From NCBI GenBank assembly GCA_015709655.1, contig CP054181.1, forward strand, positions 1,236,207 to 1,300,206: a stretch of 64,000 bases of DNA, in the 5' to 3' direction. This DNA comes from Ignavibacteria bacterium. Its GTDB lineage: Bacteria; Bacteroidota; Ignavibacteria; Kapaibacteriales; Kapaibacteriaceae. Shown piece after piece: positions 9,331 to 17,692 of the stretch. The notes under the pieces are model-generated. The model did no database searches, was not told where the DNA came from, and saw only the letters and a list, made by a program, of their open reading frames with translations. Positions within the stretch are counted from its first letter, which is position 1. Every line of letters begins with the position of its first letter. The position numbers and the translations under genes were made by a program.

Positions 9331-10032
9331 TTAAACATTTTTAAACTGATACCCAAGACCTTTTACTGTTTCGATGAGTGCCGCATGCGCACCAAGTTTT
9401 TCACGAACTTTCGATACATGCACATCTACCGTTCGGTCAACAACCTGTACGGTTTCACCCCATATCTCGCGCAGCAATGCTTCGCGCGAAAACACTCTGC
9501 CACTATTGGCTGCCAGAAATGCCAGCAACTCGAACTCTTTCTTTGGAAAGAACACCTCCTTACCGTCAACCCACACGGTATAGCTTCTGCGCTGAATCGT
9601 GATTGAGCCCACCCGTATGGTTTCCGGTGCAACAATCACCTCTGAACGTATCGGTGCTGCCCGCCTGCGAAGGATGGTCCTGACCCGGGCTGTAAGTATT
9701 CGCGGGCTTACCGGTTTCTGAATGTAGTCATCGGCTCCCAGCTCCAGGCCGCGAAGCTGGTCGATTTCTGTTGACCGCGCCGTGAGGAACACAACCGAAG
9801 CCGATGCTGTGCCGGGGGCCGACCGTAATGCTGCGCAGACTTCAAAGCCGTTCATACCCGGCATCATTACATCCAGAATCACAACCTCGGGTTTATGATC
9901 GGCAGCAAGCTGAACCGCCTCCCTGCCATTCGATGCCGTGATAACGGTAAAGCCTTCCTTCTTTAGGTTGTACGACACTAACTCAACAATGTCGGCTTCG
10001 TCGTCAACAACAAGTATTTTTGTCTCCATCAT
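9331..10032 (-). CDS. OmpR/PhoB-family response regulator
   Basis: A 233-residue response regulator with an N-terminal receiver domain (acidic pocket VVDDEAD at 8-14, phosphoacceptor Asp54 in ILDVMMPGMNG, Lys of IQKPVSPR) and a C-terminal winged-helix DNA-binding domain (KKEFELLAFLAANSGRVFSREALL, VDVHVSKVREKL, TVKGLGYQF). It is expected to bind direct repeats in promoters once phosphorylated by the kinase encoded 14 bp downstream. Two ATG codons stand in tandem (10032 and 10029); GGAAG lies 4 nt before the first and 7 nt before the second, so either could be used. It is transcribed divergently from the secreted-protein gene at 10178, with 145 bp between them, so that gene could be a target (inference). 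Confidence 0.95.
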   Translation of the reverse strand: MMETKILVVDDEADIVELVSYNLKKEGFTVITASNGREAVQLAADHKPEVVILDVMMPGMNGFEVCAALRSAPGTASASVVFLTARSTEIDQLRGLELGADDYIQKPVSPRILTARVRTILRRRAAPIRSEVIVAPETIRVGSITIQRRSYTVWVDGKEVFFPKKEFELLAFLAANSGRVFSREALLREIWGETVQVVDRTVDVHVSKVREKLGAHAALIETVKGLGYQFKNV

Positions 10033-10177
10033 ACATCTTCCATTGCATCAAATTACGGTATTCGAAATCATGAATTGCACTTCCCTGTAGGTTTCAGTGC
10101 AAAAAACCATAAACTTGTACTAAGCCACCGTACATCCTGCAGATACGATTGCAAGACGAGAATGATGTCTGCACACA

Positions 10178-13100
10178 ATGTGTTCATATTTACCATATTC
10201 TCCTGCCATTACTCACCTGACCAAGGCACTCACAGCCGGAATCACCGCCCTTGTTTTTTTACTCGTGGGTACCGATGGTGTTGCGCAGCGGGTGTACTGG
10301 AACTGGTATTTCGGTAATCAGGCAGGCGTTACCTTTCGGTCAGGTATGCCCGAGCCCCTTACCGACTCCCGTATCCATACCGAGGAAGGGTGCGCCACAA
10401 TTTCTGATCCGGGATCGGGTACACTGTTGTTTTATACGGACGGACAGACGGTGTGGAACAAAATGCACCTGCCAATGCCAAACGGAACCGGGCTTCACGG
10501 CGATGCTTCAACCAGCCAGAGTGCGTTGGCAGTTCAGTGGCCGGGGGCATCGGATGTGTACTGCATTTTTACTCCAGCCCCAATTACGGCAACGTCGGCG
10601 TCGGATAAATGCATGTGCCTGAAGTACTCAATCGTGGACATGCGACGCGACAACGGGTTCGGTGATGTTGCGGTGCGTGATGTGTTACTGGCACATGATG
10701 TTACAGAACATATTACCGCTGTACCCGATTGTAATGAAGGGGGCTTATGGATCATCGCACGAAAGAAGGATGCTGCGTCATTTATTTCGTTTCACCTGAA
10801 GTCAGATGGTATCAACGTAAAGCCGGTATTGTCCAACATTGTTGGCTTGCCCGAAATTCGTGATGCAGGGCAAATGCAGGCATCACCCAACGGACGGCAC
10901 ATTGTTATAACATCACCATCCGGTACTACCCAGTTGTTTCAGTTCGCACGCTCAACAGGAGCCTTGTTTAACGGTATCAACCTGTTTGGTACCGACAACA
11001 CCGGTATCCACTACGGTGCTGCCTTCTCCCGCAGCAGCAGGTATCTGTTCATTGCAACTGCAACACTGGTGCCCACACCGGGTATCTTCATTTCGCGTTT
11101 TGATCTTGAGGCGGGAAGCAGCGATGCGATTATCGCTTCCCGGACTGTTATTGGCTCTTTTAATGGCTCCGCCAATTTCACACCTCTGCAACTTGCACCT
11201 GACGGTGCTATTTATATCGGACGTTTCGGTGAGAAATTTCTGAGTTCGATTCCTAAACCCGATGATGAATTTCCATCAATCACTGAACATGCCGTCACCT
11301 TATACGGCGAATGCCGGTCGGGTTTGCCACAAGCGATGAACTGGAACCTCACTACACATATCCCGTTTGATGTTTCGTGCAACCTGCCCTTTGCCATTTC
11401 GGAACCTGCCTTTACCTGTGCAAACGGATGTGTTCAGCTGAGCGATAAAAACCAGGGAAACATTAATGCGTACAGCTGGGATATTCCGGGTGGTATTCCA
11501 TCATCATCACGAATTCCGTCACCAACCGTATGTTTTAAAACTGCGGGTGTTTATCGTGCAACGCTTACCGTTTCCAACCAGTACGGTAGTGATAGCACCA
11601 CGGTTGTTATTACCGTGAGTGATCCACCGGATCTGGAGCTGCCCGACAGTGTTGAGGTGTGCAAGGATGTCCCGTACCAGTTGCAGGCTGGCGCGGCCGA
11701 AGACTACCGGTGGCAGCCAGCCACGGGGTTAAGCAATCCGAAGATAGCAAATCCCTATGTTACGGTTTCCGTACCCACTGTGTACACCGTTATTGCTACC
11801 AATAGCACCGGCTGCTCAGATACAGCCACGGTACTGGTTAAACCCGCCGAAATGAAGGCAGGCGGCAGCGTTACAATTTGCCCCGGCGCACCCGCTACAC
11901 TGTCGGCATCCGGTGCCACTGCATACGTGTGGTCACCGGCACTTAACATGACCGACTCCACATCGCCAACACCGGTAGTGTATCCAACAGAATCTACCAC
12001 CTACTATGTTCGGATGACGAACGGAGCATGCACGGTTACTGACTCGGTCCGCGTAAACGTCGAAACATCGTTTGCCGTTACGATCAACGCGCCACCAAGC
12101 GTCTGCGAAGGTGATGCTGTATTGCTTACCGCCGTTGGAGGAGGCTCCACATTTGAATGGCTGGGTGAGGGTGTAACACCTTCATCAACAAATCAAACAA
12201 CCGTTATTGTAAACAAGCCTACAATGGTAACCGTGCTTGCTGTAAGTGGCAACTGTCGGGCAGTTGATTCGGTTTTTATTGACGTTATCCCCCGACCTGC
12301 AATCAGCCTTCCCGCGCAACTACAGATTTGTGCAGGTGATACGGTTCAAATTTCCGTTACCTCTAACGCACAAACCATTACCTGGGAGCCGGCTCTGTCG
12401 CTGAGCACCGACACCGGAAGCCAGGTGCGAGCGTGGCCCGCCGAAACAACCACATACACAGTAACTGCAACCGGCATGGGCGGCTGCGTTGTCACCGATT
12501 CGGTCACGGTCAGTGTTATCGGTATGACAATGATTTCCGCCGGACCCGTAGTACATACCTGCCCGGGCACACCGGTTCGGCTTAATGCCGTTGTTCCGCC
12601 TGGAAGTACGGTACGATGGACCCCCGAAGAGGGGCTTGACGATCCGGCATCGGCAACCCCTATTGCGAACCCTGCAACTACAACGTTGTACAAACTTGTA
12701 GTGTTCCTGAACGGATGCGTGGGCACCGACTCCACCACTGTTTTTGTTGCACCTGCACTGGTCTCGGTAGGCAACGATATGCGGATTTGCTCGGGTAGTG
12801 CCGCACAGCTCCTGGCAACGGGTGCCGTCACGTACCGGTGGTGGCCCACTGACGGACTGTCTGACCCCACTATTCCCAATCCCATTGCATCCCCACGCAT
12901 CACAACAACGTATCAGGTTACGGGCACCGATGGCTACAACTGTACGGGCACCGATTATATCACAGTTTATGTTATTGATACAACATCAATTTCGATTCGT
13001 ATTGGTACCGTTACTGCCGAAGCCGGAAACAGCAACATTGCAATTCCGATTCTTGTTAATGTTGACCCGGTTCTGCTGCCAATGTTTGCCGATACACTAC

Positions 13101-13672
13101 GTGCAAGCCTGGTGTTCCCGGCAGCAGCCTATTCTCCCACACACCTGGATCGCGGGCCCTCGGTTTTTTCATTTAGGAACAGCGACCAGATTGTCAGGCT
13201 GATTCAGGATAATATTCAAATCGTTAACAGTCAGCAGAGAATTAATACACTCTACGGAACTGTGCTCTCAGGAGGTATCACCGATGCTCCGATCACCTGG
13301 GAAGATATTCGGTGGACCGGCGTTACCTGCCCATCCACTACCGGAATACCCGGCCGGTTACTCATCACAGGATGCAGTCTGCAGGAACGGGCACTCACGT
13401 TTTTTGCAACGACAACGGTAACCATTCAGCCCAGACCGATAAACGACCGTGTAGATGTTTACATTGAAGGCGGAGAGCCCGGCTTGTTTGAGATCAGACT
13501 GATTGCTACTGACGGCAGCATGGTAAAACGTTGTACCGTCACCAGGGAGCTTGGCGAAAACAGTGCTACTGTGGTTCCGGTTTCAATGCATGACGTAGCC
13601 AGCGGACCCTATATCGTTGTTGTAAACTCAGCACTGCACCTTGCTACCGCAAATATCCTGTGGGTACGATAG
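10178..13672 (+). CDS. Large secreted PKD/Ig-like protein with T9SS-type sorting domain
   Basis: An 1164-residue exported protein. The N-terminus carries a signal peptide (hydrophobic ITALVFLLVG, likely cleavage after VAQ near residue 36). Mature residues begin with WNWYFGNQAGVTF, the hallmark of a propeller-like N-terminal region common in large Bacteroidota gliding/adhesion-type proteins. A PKD-like domain (about 410-485, YSWDIPGG and AGVYRATLTVSN) is followed by six Ig-like modules of about 80 residues, each opening with an xxICxG-type motif and ending in a short DS-V-V strand. Then comes a cohesin/SprB-like beta region (about 940-1080) and a C-terminal beta domain ending ASGPYIVVVNS ... 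ILWVR, consistent with T9SS sorting. A surface or matrix role is inference. The next gene, 57 bp downstream, encodes a TonB-dependent receptor. Confidence 0.9.
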   Translation: MCSYLPYSPAITHLTKALTAGITALVFLLVGTDGVAQRVYWNWYFGNQAGVTFRSGMPEPLTDSRIHTEEGCATISDPGSGTLLFYTDGQTVWNKMHLPMPNGTGLHGDASTSQSALAVQWPGASDVYCIFTPAPITATSASDKCMCLKYSIVDMRRDNGFGDVAVRDVLLAHDVTEHITAVPDCNEGGLWIIARKKDAASFISFHLKSDGINVKPVLSNIVGLPEIRDAGQMQASPNGRHIVITSPSGTTQLFQFARSTGALFNGINLFGTDNTGIHYGAAFSRSSRYLFIATATLVPTPGIFISRFDLEAGSSDAIIASRTVIGSFNGSANFTPLQLAPDGAIYIGRFGEKFLSSIPKPDDEFPSITEHAVTLYGECRSGLPQAMNWNLTTHIPFDVSCNLPFAISEPAFTCANGCVQLSDKNQGNINAYSWDIPGGIPSSSRIPSPTVCFKTAGVYRATLTVSNQYGSDSTTVVITVSDPPDLELPDSVEVCKDVPYQLQAGAAEDYRWQPATGLSNPKIANPYVTVSVPTVYTVIATNSTGCSDTATVLVKPAEMKAGGSVTICPGAPATLSASGATAYVWSPALNMTDSTSPTPVVYPTESTTYYVRMTNGACTVTDSVRVNVETSFAVTINAPPSVCEGDAVLLTAVGGGSTFEWLGEGVTPSSTNQTTVIVNKPTMVTVLAVSGNCRAVDSVFIDVIPRPAISLPAQLQICAGDTVQISVTSNAQTITWEPALSLSTDTGSQVRAWPAETTTYTVTATGMGGCVVTDSVTVSVIGMTMISAGPVVHTCPGTPVRLNAVVPPGSTVRWTPEEGLDDPASATPIANPATTTLYKLVVFLNGCVGTDSTTVFVAPALVSVGNDMRICSGSAAQLLATGAVTYRWWPTDGLSDPTIPNPIASPRITTTYQVTGTDGYNCTGTDYITVYVIDTTSISIRIGTVTAEAGNSNIAIPILVNVDPVLLPMFADTLRASLVFPAAAYSPTHLDRGPSVFSFRNSDQIVRLIQDNIQIVNSQQRINTLYGTVLSGGITDAPITWEDIRWTGVTCPSTTGIPGRLLITGCSLQERALTFFATTTVTIQPRPINDRVDVYIEGGEPGLFEIRLIATDGSMVKRCTVTRELGENSATVVPVSMHDVASGPYIVVVNSALHLATANILWVR

Positions 13673-13729
13673 TTTATCCGATTGCGTAATAACGCACCTG
13701 CCACAACCTAACAGCCGTAAATTTGTGCG

Positions 13730-15853
13730 ATGCTCAACCCACGCTGTGCCGCAACTTGTCTGTATGCACTCCTTTGTTCATTCTGCACCCTCTCCGCCGC
13801 CGGACCGGACTCCCTGGCACATCGCTCCCTGGCTGACAGCCTGCGCTCCGTTCAGGCAGATCAGATTGTTGTTACAGGAACACGGAACAATGTGCGACTG
13901 AAGGATTCTCCGGTGCGTGTTGAGATCATTGGTGAAGAACAAATCAGAGCAACGGCAATGGTAAACATGGCCGACCTCTTAAAAGAGCAGAATGGCCTGC
14001 TGATGCAGGGCAACGTACGCACCGGCGTGCAGATGAACGGTCTGGGCCCGGACTATACCCTGATCTTAATCGATGGTCAGCCGGTAATTGGCAGAGTTGC
14101 AGGGATCATCGATCTTACGCGGCTCTCGGTAGGCAATATCGAGAGAGTTGAAGTCGTGAAAGGCCCCCTCTCAAGTATGTACGGCAGTGAAGCTCTTGCA
14201 GGCGTAATCAACATTATTACAAAACGTCCTGACGACGGTTTCACCGGTTCCGTGCATACGCAGTATGTTTCCAAAGGCCCGGCAGAAGTCAGACTGGAAG
14301 GCGGCTGGGGCAGCCCCAATACTGAAATCGGTGGTTTTGTTAACGTTCGGAAATCGGCGGAGTTCCAAACAGTAATGGATACCCTGACCATTCCGTATGC
14401 AGGCTTTAGCGATGCAACGGCACAACTGAAGATGCAGCACAAGATTAGCAGGAACTGGCTTGTTAAGGGGTGGGGACGCTACTTTACATCGGCCTCTGAA
14501 GGCGACTTTATCGAGAGCGTGCAGGGTCAGATTTCCAAGAATAGCGGCAGCGTGCAACAGTCAGATCTTAGCACAACCGTAGGCGTGGAATACACAAAGA
14601 ATGCAGCACGGTTACAGCTTACTGCCTATGCTTCCGATTATGAAGAACTTTATAATTTTGACGTTGATCAGGGTGCCGCAGGTAAAATAGATAACATGAC
14701 CCGGCGTATTGCCCGGCTGTATGCACAGTATGATTTAATCATGGGAGAGGCCGACAGACTAACTGCGGGTGGCGAGTTTATTTACGACGATATTTCAGGA
14801 ACACGATACATCCCCGATACCGCCGCAAATACCAACCCGCTGATGTATCGCACCTGGGTTGGCTTTGCCCAGTGGGAAGGGTTGCCTACTGACTGGATAT
14901 CGTATGTGCTTAGTGCCCGTTTTGACGGTAATAGTGTTTACGGTGCGGCTCTGAGCCCCAGGTTCTCAATGCTCTGGAAGCCACACAGCCACTTCCGATT
15001 TACCGGATCGGTGGGAACAGGCTTTAAGGCACCTGATTTCCGACAGTTGTTTGTGTCGTTCTCCAACAGGCTGCCGGGTGCGGGCTACGACCTTATCGGC
15101 GCCGAATTGCTTGGCGTTGAACTTCAGCCGGAGCGCAGTATATCGTACGACCTTGGGATCCGGTACGATGACGGTTTAGCCGAACTCTCTGACCTTGCCG
15201 TTCTTGCTTATAATGCCGATATCAGGTTATTCAGAAACGACCTTGAAAATCTGATCGAATACTACCCGTACGGGATTGTTGACGAGCGCAGCGTGTACAG
15301 TTACCGCAACCTGTCAAAAGTTACTACCCAGGGCATTGAAGCAAATATCCACCTTGCATTTTCCAACCTTGAGCTTGGCACCATAACCCTGAGTTCCGGC
15401 TATCAGTTTCTGGATGCCTACGATGATGAAGTAGTAAATGCAATTAGGAACGGTACAGCCGGCACAATTGCCCATAAGCTAACGCTTAACGAATACGGCG
15501 GACTCTGGAACCGGTCAAAGCACAGTGGCTCCGTTCGCCTGCAATACGATTCTCCCGGCAAATTATGGAGTGCCAATATTCGGGCACAATTTGTAGGGGG
15601 CTATGGCGATGAATCCCTCGATAAAAACGGCATCGTGATGAGCAATCCGCCGAGGAAGGTACTGGATCGTCCGGACGAATATGTTAAGGGATATACCGTG
15701 CTGAATGTCGCAGTAACACATACAGTACTCCTGGGACAAACGCGGCTGATGCTTGGTGCCGGTATGAATAATGCGTTAAACGTCCTGAACCCAATGCTGA
15801 TCCCCGGGCTGGTAGGAACGCAGTTCTATGTGCAGGCATCTCTGCACTTGTAA
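13730..15853 (+). CDS. TonB-dependent outer-membrane receptor (BtuB/FepA-like)
   Basis: A 707-residue TonB-dependent receptor. After a signal peptide (about 1-24, hydrophobic YALLCSFCTLSAA) comes a TonB-box-like segment (DQIVVTGTRNN, about 44-54) and a plug domain with the diagnostic GPLSSMYGSEALAGVINIIT block near residue 145. The rest is a 22-strand beta-barrel pattern of alternating aromatic and polar residues, ending in FYVQASLHL; the final residue is Leu rather than the more usual aromatic. The family imports scarce large ligands (siderophores, cobalamin, nickel complexes, sugars) using energy from TonB-ExbBD. There is no carboxypeptidase-like or SusD partner, so siderophore- or vitamin-type cargo fits better than glycan import (inference). 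It converges on paaD with 40 bp between stops. Confidence 0.95.
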   Translation: MLNPRCAATCLYALLCSFCTLSAAGPDSLAHRSLADSLRSVQADQIVVTGTRNNVRLKDSPVRVEIIGEEQIRATAMVNMADLLKEQNGLLMQGNVRTGVQMNGLGPDYTLILIDGQPVIGRVAGIIDLTRLSVGNIERVEVVKGPLSSMYGSEALAGVINIITKRPDDGFTGSVHTQYVSKGPAEVRLEGGWGSPNTEIGGFVNVRKSAEFQTVMDTLTIPYAGFSDATAQLKMQHKISRNWLVKGWGRYFTSASEGDFIESVQGQISKNSGSVQQSDLSTTVGVEYTKNAARLQLTAYASDYEELYNFDVDQGAAGKIDNMTRRIARLYAQYDLIMGEADRLTAGGEFIYDDISGTRYIPDTAANTNPLMYRTWVGFAQWEGLPTDWISYVLSARFDGNSVYGAALSPRFSMLWKPHSHFRFTGSVGTGFKAPDFRQLFVSFSNRLPGAGYDLIGAELLGVELQPERSISYDLGIRYDDGLAELSDLAVLAYNADIRLFRNDLENLIEYYPYGIVDERSVYSYRNLSKVTTQGIEANIHLAFSNLELGTITLSSGYQFLDAYDDEVVNAIRNGTAGTIAHKLTLNEYGGLWNRSKHSGSVRLQYDSPGKLWSANIRAQFVGGYGDESLDKNGIVMSNPPRKVLDRPDEYVKGYTVLNVAVTHTVLLGQTRLMLGAGMNNALNVLNPMLIPGLVGTQFYVQASLHL

Positions 15854-15893
15854 CCCAACCATACCTGTACGCTGTTCAAAAAGCTGCAACGTC

Positions 15894-16376
15894 CTATGCA
15901 GGCTTGAATGCCTCGAATGTTTCCTTGCAGCTGTTGCATTTGTGAATGCTTCTGCAGAGGGTAGGACCGAAAGGCGACACCAGCTTTGTATCGGAGCTGC
16001 CGCAAACCGGGCACGGGATATGGTTTAGTTCTTCCAGTTCCGGCCCTAAACTACCACTGTGTTCTGCAGGTGGCGCCAGGCCATGCTTGAGTAACCCCTG
16101 TCTGCCACGGGCATTGATGCAGTTAGATGACCACGGTTTGTCAAACGTAACCTGGACGCTGACCCGGGCAAACCCAAGCCCCTTACAGACTTCCTCGATG
16201 TCGGAGCGCATCACGTCGATAGCCGGACACCCCACAAACGTTGGTGTCATCGTTACGGCAATCGCGTCACCGTCAACACTAACATTGGTTACAATGCCCA
16301 TGTCAACGACGCTTATGGTAGGAATTTCAGGATCTTTTACTGCCTGCAGTGCTTCAAGCACGTCCTCCTTCGTCAT
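15894..16376 (-). CDS. paaD: Phenylacetyl-CoA epoxidase subunit PaaD (DUF59 + zinc ribbon)
   Basis: A 160-residue protein with an N-terminal MIP18/DUF59 domain (LQAVKDPEIPTISVVDMGIV, PTFVGCPAIDVM) and a C-terminal zinc ribbon with two Cys pairs (CPVCG near residue 125 and CNSC near 149). This combination is specific to PaaD, thought to help assemble or repair metal centres of the phenylacetyl-CoA 1,2-epoxidase. I chose the ATG at 16376 because it lies 1 nt after the paaC stop and has GGAGTGG just upstream; an in-frame ATG at 16409 would add 11 residues and overlap paaC. It is the last gene of paaB-paaC-paaD; neither paaA nor paaE follows. Confidence 0.92.
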   Translation of the reverse strand: MTKEDVLEALQAVKDPEIPTISVVDMGIVTNVSVDGDAIAVTMTPTFVGCPAIDVMRSDIEEVCKGLGFARVSVQVTFDKPWSSNCINARGRQGLLKHGLAPPAEHSGSLGPELEELNHIPCPVCGSSDTKLVSPFGPTLCRSIHKCNSCKETFEAFKPA

Positions 16377-16377
16377 C

Positions 16378-17133
16378 TTACCACTCCGCTTCCGGATCGA
16401 TGCGAACAACCTCCGTCATCTCTTCCAGCAACGGTGCAAGATATTCGCTATGCTTGCCTTGGCGTCCACCATAAACAGGTTTAGCATCTGCCGGTATGGT
16501 TAAGCCGGCTTCAGTGAGCACCGGCACCACGAAATCAAGCCACAGCTTCTGCAACTCAGATTCCGGAACTGATAGTTTGCCGGACTTAATCGGGACATCG
16601 TGGTCTCCACCTTCGAACATTCCCAGAGCATACGGCCAGGCATAGTTCAGCGCTTCCTGCATCCTTGCCTTACTTTCTGCCGTACCATTACCGGAGAGTT
16701 GTGTAACCCACGTTTTACCGTGATACAGGTGATACTTCAGCTCGCTGTGGATTTTCACGGCTAACTTCGCTAACGGCTCCAGCGAGCTGTTACGCAGGTT
16801 TTCAAACCGGAGAAATTCGGCGGCATCAAATAAAAAGTGACGCATCAAACTAAAGTCATATTCTCCATTTGGCAACTCTACGAACTGACAGCAGAGGAAT
16901 TCCTCAGGACTGCGGTGAAAAGCAGCCTGATCGGGTGCCGGGCCACCACAAAGCTCATGATTCAGGGCATACAGGGCCTGAGCATGGCCAAGCTTGTCTT
17001 GCGCGATTGACGAAAACGCAACATCTTCTTCCAGAATCGGACCAAGCCCGGTCCACTCACTGTGACGATGGGCAATGATGAGCTCATCGTCGGCAATGCG
17101 TAACAGTAGTTTACTTACAACGTCGGTATTCAT
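16378..17133 (-). CDS. paaC: Phenylacetyl-CoA epoxidase structural subunit PaaC
   Basis: A 251-residue ferritin-like helical protein matching PaaC, the partner of the catalytic PaaA in the heterodimeric core of the 1,2-phenylacetyl-CoA epoxidase of aerobic phenylacetate degradation. Diagnostic segments are DDELIIAHRHSEWTG (residues 15-29), EEDVAFSSIAQDKLGHA (about 35-51), the acidic-aromatic DFSLMRHFLFDAAEF (about 93) and KIHSELKYHLYH (about 128). PaaC stabilises PaaA and is not itself catalytic in characterised systems. It is coupled to paaD (1-nt gap) and separated from paaB by 88 bp holding a small hairpin (TGAAAC/GTTTCA, 17200-17218). The unusual point is that paaA is not beside it. Confidence 0.95.
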   Translation of the reverse strand: MNTDVVSKLLLRIADDELIIAHRHSEWTGLGPILEEDVAFSSIAQDKLGHAQALYALNHELCGGPAPDQAAFHRSPEEFLCCQFVELPNGEYDFSLMRHFLFDAAEFLRFENLRNSSLEPLAKLAVKIHSELKYHLYHGKTWVTQLSGNGTAESKARMQEALNYAWPYALGMFEGGDHDVPIKSGKLSVPESELQKLWLDFVVPVLTEAGLTIPADAKPVYGGRQGKHSEYLAPLLEEMTEVVRIDPEAEW

Positions 17134-17221
17134 AATCTTTTCAAGTATAGGGTATGGTTCTCAATTGAATTACTTCGGCGATCACAACTGGCTGACGGAT
17201 GAAACGAATATGGTTTCATTC

Positions 17222-17620
17222 TCACTGTCGGTTTTGCTGTTCTTTCTTAAATGCATCCAGCTTTTCGCGTACCATGTAGGCAGCTACATCGCGATACCCC
17301 TTTTCTGGTGCCGTTGCAAATACGTCTGCGTCGCTGCTATCCATGGTTACCACGTTTGAAGTTTTCACTACCCAGAGGTTGTAGGTTTGCCCGCGTCGTC
17401 CATACACTTCTTTGGCCATTAGGAGGGCGATTTCGGCATTGGGTGCGTGTACATTGCCTACATGGGTATGATGTGCGCCACTCTTTTGCTGATGAAATAC
17501 CTCGTACGTTTGAAGCTGGTCAAGCTCCTGCTTTTCTGGTATCTGGGCAGGTGCGTCTGCGGGAATTCCCAAACGGGTAACCCGTGGGTCTAGAGATACA
17601 ATTGTAGCCATAAATTTCAT
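17222..17620 (-). CDS. paaB: Phenylacetyl-CoA epoxidase subunit PaaB
   Basis: A 132-residue protein matching PaaB, a small non-catalytic subunit that bridges PaaA-PaaC units. The core is recognisable: TYEVFHQQKSGAHHTHVGNVHAPNAE (shown here by its key residues H-x-G-N-V-H-A), then LMAKEVYGRRGQTYNLWVVKTSNV, in which the RR and LWVV residues are conserved in the family. The N-terminal 35 residues before QTYEVF are longer than in the shortest PaaB proteins. The start could be Met1 (17620) or Met4 (17611); neither has a strong ribosome-binding site. It leads a paaB-paaC-paaD run, and the next gene upstream on the same strand is an unrelated secreted protein, so the usual paaA is absent at this locus. 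Confidence 0.92.
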   Translation of the reverse strand: MKFMATIVSLDPRVTRLGIPADAPAQIPEKQELDQLQTYEVFHQQKSGAHHTHVGNVHAPNAEIALLMAKEVYGRRGQTYNLWVVKTSNVVTMDSSDADVFATAPEKGYRDVAAYMVREKLDAFKKEQQNRQ

Positions 17621-17692
17621 CTACCACATCATCACATTTAACGAATTTGTTGATTTCATGTTCTGCAAACCTACTGTTTTTTCAGGTAATGC

